A model generated the notes under the pieces. The model saw nothing but the letters and a program-made list of their open reading frames with translations, had not been told where the DNA came from and did no database searches. This document shows, one piece after another, positions 23,607 to 30,812 of a stretch of DNA of 35,223 nt. This stretch comes from CAYNSX01 sp964400165. GTDB taxonomy: Bacteria; Armatimonadota; Hebobacteria; CAYNSX01. Both the position numbers and the translations under genes were made by a program. The stretch lies in contig CAYNSX010000027.1 of assembly GCA_964400165.1 (NCBI GenBank), positions 1-35,223 on the forward strand, written 5' to 3'. Each line of letters begins with the position of its first letter. Position 1 is the first letter of the stretch.

Positions 23607-26600
23607 TCAGAAGCGGAAAAACGCGCTCACTTCCAGCCGGTTCTCGCGCGGCTCCTGCGTCGTGAACGCCACCCACCAGCGCCGCCCCGCGCGATACGCG
23701 ACGCGGAATGCGCGGTTCGGCACCGTCGCGCTCCCCACCGTCGAATAACTCAAGATCAGCCGCTCGCCCAGCGCCGTCGACACGCGTATCCGCACCGATT
23801 GCGACTCATCGAACTCGAAGCCGAACTCGTTCAGCCCCAGCGTCCGCGCGATCTCGCCGAACGCCGGCCCGAAGATCGTGCTCGACAGCCCGCCCAGCAT
23901 CTGCTGCACGAGCGCCCCGCGGAAGTCCGTCCCGCCCGTCACTTGCGGGTTGATGCCGAACACCTCCGCGTACAGTTCCCCCTCCGGCGCCGGCGGCACC
24001 GAGTGCAGCGTCACCTGCGGCTGGTCGAGCGGCCCCGCCATCGCCAGCGACACCACCCGCTCGCCCACCGTTCCCTCCGCGCGCAGCGTGATGGTCGCCT
24101 CCACCGCCCGCCATGAGGCCGTCATTTCCAGATGGAACTCCTGAATGCGCAGCCGCCCGCCCGGCGCTCGCACAAACCCCTCCAGCCCGTCCAGCGCCAG
24201 CCGCACCTCCGGCTCGCGGATCGTCCCGCCCAGATGGCCTTTGCCTTCCAGATTGACCTCGAACTGTCCGCCGCGAATCCACACGCCCGGCCCCACCGTC
24301 AAGTCCACATCGAGACTCGCGTCCAACGCCGGCGGCGTCGTCGCCGCCGGCTGCGTGGCGAGTCGGATGCTGCCCGAAGCGAGATGCAGCGTGCCCGTGA
24401 TCGCGGGCCGCGCTTGTTGCGCCGTCGCGCGCTCGACGCGCAGCGCCGCCGCCGCGGTCCCGTCAAAGCGGCGCGGATAGCGTACCGCCAGCGCCGGCGC
24501 GGTGCCCTCCGCCTCGTACGGCTGCGCGCGCCACGCCGACGCGTGCAACGAGTCCGGCAGCGCCGCGTGACCGGCGAGCGTCACGGTCTGGTCGCCCTGC
24601 ATCGCGGTTGCTTCGTCGAGGCGCGCTTCACTGCCGGCGAACTTGACCGTCCCCTGTGCGTGCGTCAGCGGCGCGCCCAGGTAGTCCGACTCGATCGCCG
24701 CGTCCGCCAGATGCACCGCGCCGCCCCACTGAATCGCGTCGCTCGTCCCGGTGACGGTCACCGTCCCCCCCAGCGTGCCGGCGCCCAGCGTCACGCCCGG
24801 CAACAGCGTCTTCACCACGCCCCGCCCCCCCGATTGCAAGTCAAAGGTCAGCGCCAGCGACCGCCGCGGGTCGAGCATCGGCCACGGCCCCAGCAGCATC
24901 GGGAATTCGCCCGAAAACTGCACCTCATCGCCCCCTGCCGCAATGGTCCCCTGCGCGATGTGCACGCCGGCGTCGTCCACCGTCAGGTATTCAATGCGGA
25001 ACCCCTCCAGGTCGCGGCCCCACAGCCGCAGCGGCGCCGCCTCGACCGACGCCTGCATCACTGGCGCCGTGAACGGCCCCCGCAGCACCGCATACACATC
25101 CGCCGATCCCTCCGCTGGCACCCGCCCCAGCCAGGGCTGGACGAGTTCCGCGCTCAAGTTGCGCGCAATCACCGAAAGGTCAATGTCGCCGTTCGGGTCA
25201 ATGGTGCCTTCCGCAGTCGCGGTCGCATTGCCCTGTTCGAGCGTCAGCGTGGTGAGATGAATGGCCGGATATGTGTAGGTCAGCGCCATGTGCAAAATCG
25301 GGAACGGTTTGCCGCCCATCTCCGCTTCCGTGACATCCAGCGTCGCCGACCCGGTGATCGGCTGACCCACTTGCACCGCCAGGTCGGCGTCGAGGCGCCC
25401 GCGCAACGGCCGCGGCACCGCCGCCAGCTGCGCGCCGAGCCGCGTGCGCGACCCATCCGCGCGCCGCAGCGTGCCGTCCAGCAGCCGTGTCAGCGGCTCG
25501 ATTGACGCCCCGGCAATCGATAGCTGCGCCCGCAGCCCCTCATCGAAGTTCGAGCGCCATACCAGCCGGTAATCCCCGCCGCCGAATCGGAATGACACCG
25601 GCTCCAGCGCGTACGCCTCCGGGTCCCACGACCCGTTCAATTCGAAATCGGTCAGCGTCTGCCCGTTCAATTCCAGCGTCGGCGCCCGCGCGTGCACCGA
25701 CAGCGTCGGCGCCGAGCCGCGCAGCGAGCCGTCCACATCCACCCAGCCCCAGACCGCCACCCGCGTGTCCGACAACGCCGGCGCCGGCAGTTTGTGCAGC
25801 GGAATCCCCGTCGCCGAAAACGCGACATCCGCCGCGCCCTTCAGCGCGTACTGGCCGCTGCCGGTGATGAGCGTCTGGTGTTCTGCGGAGCCGCCGGTGA
25901 AGGTCGCCTCGTCCAGCATTAGCGTACCGTCCGCATAGCGGTACGCGACATCTCCTTGCTCCAGCGGAAAGCCCGCCACCACCGGAAACACCAAAATCGC
26001 GTGCCCGGCCACTTGCGGCGCCGCCAGCGTCCCGTTCACCGTCACGACATCATTGAGGTAGCCGCTCAACGGCAGCAGCAGCGACTTCGTGCTCTCCGGC
26101 AGCCCCACCGGCGCAAACTCCGCCAGCCGCGCCAGCGACACATTGCGCGCATCGACCGTCAGCGCCAGCGCCGCCTCTTTCCCTTTCAGCGGCTCGGTGA
26201 TGGTGCCATGCGCATCGAGCAGCGCGCCCTCGCTCCGCACTTGCGCCCGCTCGATATCCAGCCGGTCCCCGGCAAACCGGGCATGCGCTTGAATCAAATC
26301 GAACGGCAGTCCGGCCGCCTCACCGGACGCCAGTTGCACCATCGCCTCGACCGCGGGGGCGCGCAGCGTGCCGGTCAAGTGCGCGCTCGCTGCCGCCTGC
26401 CGCGCCGCGACGGCCACACCCGTCAGCCCCCCGATCGCGCCGACGGCCAGGTTCGGCGAGAACACGCGCGCATCGAGCGCGCCGTCGGCGCCAACGATCC
26501 CGCCGCCGGCGAACACCCCCACGCCCGTCTCCGCCGCCGCGCGTGCGATGCGCGTTATCTTCCCATCCGTCTCGACTTGCGCGCGCACGACATCGAAGCC

Positions 26601-28151
26601 GACCGGCCCCGCCACCCCGTTCCGCGCCATCACATCCGCCGCGACGCGCCACCGCCCGCCGCTTGCGCGGGCGACCCCGAGCGACCCGTCCCGAGCGGAG
26701 CCGAGGGAAGTCGAGGGGCTTCCCTCAAACCGTCCCCCAATCGCCGCCTCCGCCGTTCCCTCATGGGCTGGCAACGCCGATCTGCTCAACGCCTTCACCG
26801 TCTTCGTCTTCGCCAGCGTCGCCAGGTCCGCGCCCGTCACCGTCCCGCGGAAGAACGCTGACGGCTGCGTCGCCGACCCTGAGCGCGGTCGAAGGGCGCC
26901 CGTCGTCGCCCATGCTTCGCCGCCGACCTTTGCCCCCGCCACGAGTCCCTGCGCGTGCTGCACATACACCAGCCCGTCCGCGTAAAACGCGTGCAACTGC
27001 GCCTGTTCCACCGCGTGTCCCGAGACCGCCAGCCGCGGCGCCGACGCGATCACTTCCACTTGTGGATTTGCCAGCGGCCCTACGACCGCTACCTGCCCGC
27101 TGATGGCGCCCGTCGCCTGGATTGGCAGCGACTTTGGCAGCCACTGCGCCACCGCTGCCGGCGACAGCCCCAGCACTTGCGCCTCGAGGTCCAGATGCGG
27201 CGCCTGCAGGTCGCGGACGGCGCCGTTCACCAGCACCCGCCCGCCGCCTACCCGCCCCGTCACGCGTTCCAGCAGAATTGCATCGCCGGTGTACGCGAAG
27301 GCGCCGCTCAAGTCATGAATCGGCGGCGCGCCCTGCGCTGTCAGCCGCGTGCCGCGCACTTGCCCGCGTGCGAACACTGATGGCGGTTCGTCCGAACCAG
27401 GCGCGATCGTCACCGTCACTTCCGCGTCCGCTGTCCCGCCCGCCAGCGCCACGGTCTCCGTCGGCGCCAGCGCCTTCCAAATCGGGCCGACCGCGGCGCC
27501 CGTCACCGCCGCCGTGACCGTCGTGATATGCGTGGGGTTCGCCGTCAGCGTCAGCCGCACGCGCCCCAGCCGCCCGCTCGCGTCGCGTCCCGAGAGTTCT
27601 CCTTGGTAACCGCCGTCGCGAGTGAAGGTGACTGTGCCGACGCAGTCCGTGAGTGTGACTTCCAGCGGCGCCGCCCGTGTCGTGTCGCGCAACTGCATCG
27701 TCCCGCGCGCAAATTCGATGGCCCCCTCGAACGGCGCCCGCGCCGGCCGCCGCCGCGGCTTCAGCAGCCCGGCAAAGTTCCATCCCGCGGGAGTGTGTTC
27801 GACGGTGAGGCGGAAATCCGTGACCGTCAGCCGCTTCAGCGCAGCGAGGGGTTGCTGCCAATGCAGAAGGGCGGCGGCTGGGTCGAGCGTCAGCCCAATG
27901 TTGCCGATGGCCAGGAGCGGCCCGCCCTGCGGGTCGGTCAGCGTCAGGTCATGAAGTTGCGCGCGCCCGGACAGATCGCCCCCGAGATTGCCCAGTGTGA
28001 CGGCGCCGGACAGCGCATCGCTTAAGGCCCGTTGCAGTTGCGCGCCCGCGACGGAGCGCAGGCGCGCCGGACCCCAGAGCGCGGCCACCGCCAGCGCGGC
28101 GATGGCCATCGGGGGAATCGCAATGCAAAGCGCCCGCGCGCGACGCGACAT
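23607..28151 (-). CDS. tamB: TamB/DUF490 family translocation and lipid-transport protein
   Basis: A 1514-residue AsmA-like protein: one N-terminal membrane segment (about 9-28), then a long run of beta-strand repeats that forms a hydrophobic groove in this family, and the C-terminal TamB domain (about 1150-1514). That domain has typical text such as GPLDQPQVTLHSVPPAPEGE and ends in a barrel-like strand, LEVSAFFRF. TamB spans the periplasm and works with an Omp85 protein in outer-membrane assembly and phospholipid transport. The next gene encodes that Omp85. Two family A repeats lie in frame (26673-26719 and 26875-26897) and add foreign-looking residues such as SPSTSLGSARDGSLGVA. Start: ATG 16 nt after an extended -10 box. 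Confidence 0.92.
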   Translation of the reverse strand: MSRRARALCIAIPPMAIAALAVAALWGPARLRSVAGAQLQRALSDALSGAVTLGNLGGDLSGRAQLHDLTLTDPQGGPLLAIGNIGLTLDPAAALLHWQQPLAALKRLTVTDFRLTVEHTPAGWNFAGLLKPRRRPARAPFEGAIEFARGTMQLRDTTRAAPLEVTLTDCVGTVTFTRDGGYQGELSGRDASGRLGRVRLTLTANPTHITTVTAAVTGAAVGPIWKALAPTETVALAGGTADAEVTVTIAPGSDEPPSVFARGQVRGTRLTAQGAPPIHDLSGAFAYTGDAILLERVTGRVGGGRVLVNGAVRDLQAPHLDLEAQVLGLSPAAVAQWLPKSLPIQATGAISGQVAVVGPLANPQVEVIASAPRLAVSGHAVEQAQLHAFYADGLVYVQHAQGLVAGAKVGGEAWATTGALRPRSGSATQPSAFFRGTVTGADLATLAKTKTVKALSRSALPAHEGTAEAAIGGRFEGSPSTSLGSARDGSLGVARASGGRWRVAADVMARNGVAGPVGFDVVRAQVETDGKITRIARAAAETGVGVFAGGGIVGADGALDARVFSPNLAVGAIGGLTGVAVAARQAAASAHLTGTLRAPAVEAMVQLASGEAAGLPFDLIQAHARFAGDRLDIERAQVRSEGALLDAHGTITEPLKGKEAALALTVDARNVSLARLAEFAPVGLPESTKSLLLPLSGYLNDVVTVNGTLAAPQVAGHAILVFPVVAGFPLEQGDVAYRYADGTLMLDEATFTGGSAEHQTLITGSGQYALKGAADVAFSATGIPLHKLPAPALSDTRVAVWGWVDVDGSLRGSAPTLSVHARAPTLELNGQTLTDFELNGSWDPEAYALEPVSFRFGGGDYRLVWRSNFDEGLRAQLSIAGASIEPLTRLLDGTLRRADGSRTRLGAQLAAVPRPLRGRLDADLAVQVGQPITGSATLDVTEAEMGGKPFPILHMALTYTYPAIHLTTLTLEQGNATATAEGTIDPNGDIDLSVIARNLSAELVQPWLGRVPAEGSADVYAVLRGPFTAPVMQASVEAAPLRLWGRDLEGFRIEYLTVDDAGVHIAQGTIAAGGDEVQFSGEFPMLLGPWPMLDPRRSLALTFDLQSGGRGVVKTLLPGVTLGAGTLGGTVTVTGTSDAIQWGGAVHLADAAIESDYLGAPLTHAQGTVKFAGSEARLDEATAMQGDQTVTLAGHAALPDSLHASAWRAQPYEAEGTAPALAVRYPRRFDGTAAAALRVERATAQQARPAITGTLHLASGSIRLATQPAATTPPALDASLDVDLTVGPGVWIRGGQFEVNLEGKGHLGGTIREPEVRLALDGLEGFVRAPGGRLRIQEFHLEMTASWRAVEATITLRAEGTVGERVVSLAMAGPLDQPQVTLHSVPPAPEGELYAEVFGINPQVTGGTDFRGALVQQMLGGLSSTIFGPAFGEIARTLGLNEFGFEFDESQSVRIRVSTALGERLILSYSTVGSATVPNRAFRVAYRAGRRWWVAFTTQEPRENRLEVSAFFRF
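26673..26719. repeat. Family A repeat inside tamB, long variant
   Basis: The element begins GACCCCGAGCG and ends AGTCGAGGGGC, with an inner TCCCGAGCGGAGCCGAGGGA that is itself near-palindromic. It encodes the PSTSLGSARDGSLGV stretch of TamB and keeps the reading frame. Confidence 0.75.
26875..26897. repeat. Family A repeat inside tamB, short variant
   Basis: GACCCTGAGCGCGGTCGAAG followed by GGC, the simplest form of the palindrome. It encodes the GALRPRSGSA part of TamB, and lies about 200 bp from the long variant in the same gene. Confidence 0.75.
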
Positions 28152-28167
28152 CGGCTTCCGTCGCGCC

Positions 28168-28176
28168 AGTATAGCA
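28168..28176 (-). promoter_or_regulatory. Extended -10 box of tamB
   Basis: The minus strand reads TGCTATACT. The hexamer ends 16 nt before the tamB ATG, giving a predicted leader near 9 nt with no Shine-Dalgarno. It sits in the 46-bp gap after the response regulator gene. Confidence 0.5.
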
Positions 28177-28197
28177 GCGGGCGGGGGCGTGGACCCG

Positions 28198-28605
28198 CTA
28201 CGCGGTGGCCAGGTTGCGCTTCGCGCGCGCCAAGACGCGCGTCAGACTCAACACCTCGAGCGGCTGGAACGGCTTCGACAGGTACGCGTCCGCCCCGAGC
28301 GCATCGACGAGCCGCTGGTCCACGCTGCTCGACCGCGCCGTCAGCACCAGGACCGCAATGTTGCTGGTGTCCGCGCGCTCGCGCAGCCGCTGGCACACTT
28401 CCAGCCCGTTGACGCGCGGCATCAGGAGGTCGAGTATCATCACATCCGGCGGGTCGTCCGAATACGCCGCCGCCAGGGCCTCGTCCCCGTCCGTCGCCTC
28501 GCGGATGTCGAACTCTTCTTTCAGAATCTCGCGCAGCAGGACCCGTAAACTCGGGTCGTCATCCGCTATGAGCACGCTGGGCCGCGAATGGTTGGTGGTC
28601 TGCAC
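28198..28605 (-). CDS. Single-domain response regulator (CheY-like)
   Basis: A 135-residue receiver domain with no output domain. The acidic pocket (IADDDPS, 13-19), phospho-acceptor D59 (VMILDLLMPRVNG), T89 (VLVLTARSS) and K111 (YLSKPF) are all present. I place the start at a GTG with AAGGAG 9 nt upstream, giving MQTTNHSRPSVLIADDD. The gene overlaps the end of the kinase gene by 47 bp, so the two are translated together and very likely form a signalling pair. Without a DNA-binding part it must act through protein contact. Confidence 0.92.
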   Translation of the reverse strand: MQTTNHSRPSVLIADDDPSLRVLLREILKEEFDIREATDGDEALAAAYSDDPPDVMILDLLMPRVNGLEVCQRLRERADTSNIAVLVLTARSSSVDQRLVDALGADAYLSKPFQPLEVLSLTRVLARAKRNLATA

Positions 28606-29908
28606 GGCGGTCTGCTCCTTTCTCAAGCTCGGCCTGCACTGCTTCCGACACGACTGGCAAGCAGAAACTGAAGGTGCTCCCATGCCCGGGCTCGCTCTCC
28701 ACCGTCAGCCGCCCCCCCTGCACTTCGATGAGCGACTTCGTGATGGCGAGCCCCAGGCCGGTGCCGCGCGGGCCGGTGTTCTGCGCCAGCCCGTTGCGGC
28801 TCCACTTCTCGAACAGCGACGGAATCCGCTCCGCCGAAATCCCCCGCCCGTGGTCGGTGACGGAGACCAGCACCGCGCCCGCATGGCTCGGCGCCGGCGG
28901 CGTCACCGTCACTTCCACCGGCGTGCCGGTCGGCGAATACTTCATCGCGTTGTTCATCAGGTTCTCGAGGATTTGTTCCACACGGTCCCGGTCCGCCCGC
29001 ACCGGCGGCGGGTCCCCGATGACTTGCAGCGTCACCGGGTGCGTCCCCACGCCCGAATTCAGTTGCACATGCCGCTCGACGATGGGCACCAGGTCCACCG
29101 TCATCAGCCGCAGCTTCAGCCGCCCCGCTTCGATGCGCGACAAGTCCAGGAAATCGTCCACCATCCGCGACAGGCGCTCGGATTCGTGGCTGACCAGGTT
29201 CAGGAAACTCTCCCGGTCCTCTTCCGTCAGGTCGCGCCGACGCAGCAAGTCGCAGAACCCAATGATGGCCGTGATCGGCGTCTTCACATCGTGCGCTACC
29301 ACCGACACCACCTCCGACTTCGCCTCCGACATCTGCTTGTACCAGTCGCTCAACTCGCGGTACCGCTTCGTCTCCCGTGCCAGCAGCGCGAAGAACAGCG
29401 CGAACATCACCACCGAGGCGCCGAAGGTCGCTGTGCGCAGCGCCGAGGTCATCGTCACACTCGAGTCGGGGCCGGCGATCAATCCGAGTAGCAGGTAGGT
29501 CGCGCTCGACAGCAGCGACGCCGACATCGCATCCTTGAAGTCCAGCCGCACCGACGCCTGCAAGATCGGCAGGTAGTACAACACATAGTATTCACTCGCC
29601 ACCCCGCCCGTCGCGTACACGATCAGCGAAATCAAGAAGATGTCGAGCACCGTCAGGATGGTCGTCTGTTTGTTGCGGTCGCCCGGCAGCCAGCGCGGGA
29701 AAGTCGTGGCGATGACATAGATCGCGCCGATCGCGCCCGCCAGGTCGAGCAGCGCTTGGTGCTCCACCGTCACCGGCGAGACACGAATGCGCGTCATCGC
29801 GAACACGGTCAGCAGCACCATGCCGCGCACCACCGACGACACGAGTTCCGTCGTGCCCTCGTTGGAGGTGAGCCACCGTCGCTCCATAGTGGGTTGGTCG
29901 TCGGCCAT
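28559..29908 (-). CDS. Membrane sensor histidine kinase
   Basis: A 449-residue kinase. About five to six membrane segments occupy residues 24-178 (for example ILTVLDIFLISLIVYATGG). The HisKA dimerisation domain has phospho-acceptor H206 in SVVAHDVKTPITAI. The ATPase domain follows: N box NLMNNAMKYSP, G1 VTDHGRGIS, F box SLFEKWSR and G2 GTGLGLAITKS. There is no PAS or HAMP domain, so sensing may be within the membrane or at short loops. The start at 29908 has AGAAGG 10 nt upstream; an ATG ten codons earlier and one at 30034 are open alternatives. The last 30 codons overlap the response regulator reading frame. Confidence 0.92.
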   Translation of the reverse strand: MADDQPTMERRWLTSNEGTTELVSSVVRGMVLLTVFAMTRIRVSPVTVEHQALLDLAGAIGAIYVIATTFPRWLPGDRNKQTTILTVLDIFLISLIVYATGGVASEYYVLYYLPILQASVRLDFKDAMSASLLSSATYLLLGLIAGPDSSVTMTSALRTATFGASVVMFALFFALLARETKRYRELSDWYKQMSEAKSEVVSVVAHDVKTPITAIIGFCDLLRRRDLTEEDRESFLNLVSHESERLSRMVDDFLDLSRIEAGRLKLRLMTVDLVPIVERHVQLNSGVGTHPVTLQVIGDPPPVRADRDRVEQILENLMNNAMKYSPTGTPVEVTVTPPAPSHAGAVLVSVTDHGRGISAERIPSLFEKWSRNGLAQNTGPRGTGLGLAITKSLIEVQGGRLTVESEPGHGSTFSFCLPVVSEAVQAELEKGADRRADHQPFAAQRAHSG

Positions 29909-30010
29909 GCGGCAAGTGCCTTCTCTGTGATATTCCATCTGCACCCGTCGCGTGTTTGGTCGAATTTTCGACAGGAATGTGCTCCCCTGGCCCCTCCGGC
30001 ACTCTGTCCC

Positions 30011-30041
30011 ATCACCCACGACCCGACGACCCACGACCCCA
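30011..30041. repeat. Short direct repeat of CCCACGAC / CCCGACGA units
   Basis: Tandem, imperfect copies (ATCACCCACGACCCGACGAC then CCACGACCCC) lie upstream of the kinase start in otherwise non-coding sequence. Function unknown. Confidence 0.5.
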
Positions 30042-30054
30042 CTTCCCGCCTCTT

Positions 30055-30080
30055 CCCCCTCTCCTCACAGGAGAGAGGGA
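30055..30080. repeat. Family B palindrome, copy 1
   Basis: The core is CCCTCTCCTCACAGGAGAGA, closely related to copies at 30691, 33200 and 34540. This copy lacks the GCCGGGGTGAGG tail. It is intergenic. Confidence 0.7.
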
Positions 30081-30090
30081 GTTGTTTGGG

Positions 30091-30111
30091 GGGGCAGGCA
30101 CTATGCCTGCC
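30091..30111. repeat. Family C palindrome, diverged copy
   Basis: GGGCAGGCACTATGCCTGCC, sharing the GGCAGGCA/TGCCTGCC arms with the copies at 19910 and 33806 but with a different loop. It directly follows the family B copy. Confidence 0.65.
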
Positions 30112-30136
30112 AGAATCAGCCGCGGGAGAAGGCAAG

Positions 30137-30264
30137 TCCGGCCCTGAAAGGGCCCGGCTCACAGAGACTGCCCCATGAATGGGGCCGCACAACCGCAGTC
30201 TCTGGAAAGTCCGCGCCCGGTTCAACGGGCGCACTTTGTGAGCCTGGGGCTTGCAGCCCCAGGC
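30137..30264. repeat. Nested hairpin array
   Basis: Outer arms GGCTCACA (30156-30163) and TGTGAGCC (30237-30244) enclose CAGAGACTG/CAGTCTCTG (30162-30170 and 30196-30204), which encloses CCCCATGAATGGGG. Side hairpins are GGCCCTGAAAGGGCC, GCGCCCGGTTCAACGGGCGC and GCCTGGGGC-TTGCA-GCCCCAGGC (each near-perfect). No reading frame explains this. It may be a composite mobile palindrome or a structured RNA; I see no transposase. Confidence 0.7.
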
Positions 30265-30336
30265 GATGGCAGTCCCCACACCTTGCCTTCCCGCCTCCCC
30301 GCCTTCCTGCTTTCCTGGTCACTGACGTGCAAACGG

Positions 30337-30342
30337 TATAAT
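30337..30342 (+). promoter_or_regulatory. -10 box of the candidate 6S-like RNA
   Basis: A perfect TATAAT with no TGn and no strong -35. The predicted start, about 7 nt downstream, falls at 30347-30350, exactly where the terminal stem of the candidate RNA begins. Confidence 0.55.
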
Positions 30343-30346
30343 CCTT

Positions 30347-30530
30347 CCGAGTGGCGCCCCTGGGGTGTACGCGGTTTGCCCGCATGTGGACTGAGGACAC
30401 CCATCTTTATGGGGCCTGTGGCCTCGGTCCGTAAGGCGGCCCCTCGGGGCTTCCCGCAAGGCCGAGCCCGGCACCCACTGAGCACTTTCGCTCAGCAGCC
30501 ACCTGCCGGCCCGTCGGCATCTCGGAGGCC
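30347..30530 (+). ncRNA. Candidate 6S (SsrS-like) regulatory RNA
   Basis: About 184 nt start just below a TATAAT box and can close on themselves: 30344-30351 pairs with 30521-30528 (CCGAG with CTCGG at its centre). Inside lie an apical arm (CTCGG 30423-30427 with CCGAG 30462-30466, then GCGG/CCGC and GCCCC/GGGGC), a CCCAT-CTTT-ATGGG hairpin, and a CTGAGC/GCTCAG hairpin on the 3' side. From memory, two segments match E. coli 6S RNA in the same order at similar spacing: CTCGGTCCGT near the middle and CGGCATCTCGGAG at the 3' end. 6S RNA binds the sigma70 holoenzyme by imitating an open promoter. No protein frame here looks real. No U-rich terminator is seen; the ends are estimated. Confidence 0.55.
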
Positions 30531-30585
30531 CACTCATTTAAAACCTGGTGACTTGGGGAGGTGGGGAGGCAGGGAGGCAGTCAGG

Positions 30586-30610
30586 GCGCCCCGACTTCAG
30601 TCGAGGGCGC
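30586..30610. repeat. Hairpin with CGACTTCAGTCG core
   Basis: GCGCCCCGACT and AGTCGAGGGCGC pair with one bulged base. It lies after the 6S-like RNA and a purine-rich tract (30553-30580), and could stop transcription from the left. Confidence 0.55.
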
Positions 30611-30640
30611 AAGTCCATCAGCAGTGTCTGTTTGACTCAG

Positions 30641-30687
30641 CCCGGCACTTCAGTGCCGGGACCAAGCCCGTCCCGTTCGTTCGGGCT
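30641..30687. repeat. Two adjacent palindromes upstream of ftsK
   Basis: CCCGGCACTTCAGTGCCGGG (30641-30660) is a perfect 8-bp stem with a TTCA loop. AGCCCG (30665-30670) pairs with CGGGCT (30682-30687). Non-coding. Confidence 0.7.
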
Positions 30688-30690
30688 ATT

Positions 30691-30733
30691 TCCCCTCTCC
30701 TCACAGGAGAGGGGTGGCGAAGCCGGGGTGAGG
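30691..30733. repeat. Family B palindrome, copy 2
   Basis: CCCCTCTCCTCACAGGAGAG plus the tail GGTGGCGAAGCCGGGGTGAG. The tail is identical to that at 33219-33243. Confidence 0.8.
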
Positions 30734-30781
30734 CCGTCCACCTGTATCTCCTCCACTTGCCTCCCTGCCTTCCCGCTTTCC

Positions 30782-30790
30782 TGCTACACT
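30782..30790 (+). promoter_or_regulatory. Extended -10 box of ftsK
   Basis: TGCTACACT fits TGnTAnnnT. The hexamer ends 22 nt before the ftsK ATG, for a leader of about 15 nt with no good Shine-Dalgarno. Confidence 0.45.
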
Positions 30791-30812
30791 TGCCCTTCAA
30801 GGGCTTGCTTAG

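Noticed and set aside
30347..30530. RNase P RNA, tmRNA or SRP RNA as identity of the structured segment
   Set aside because: Their signature segments (GAGGAAAGTCCGGGCT; the tmRNA tRNA-like ends; GGTCCGGAAGGAAGCAGC) are absent.
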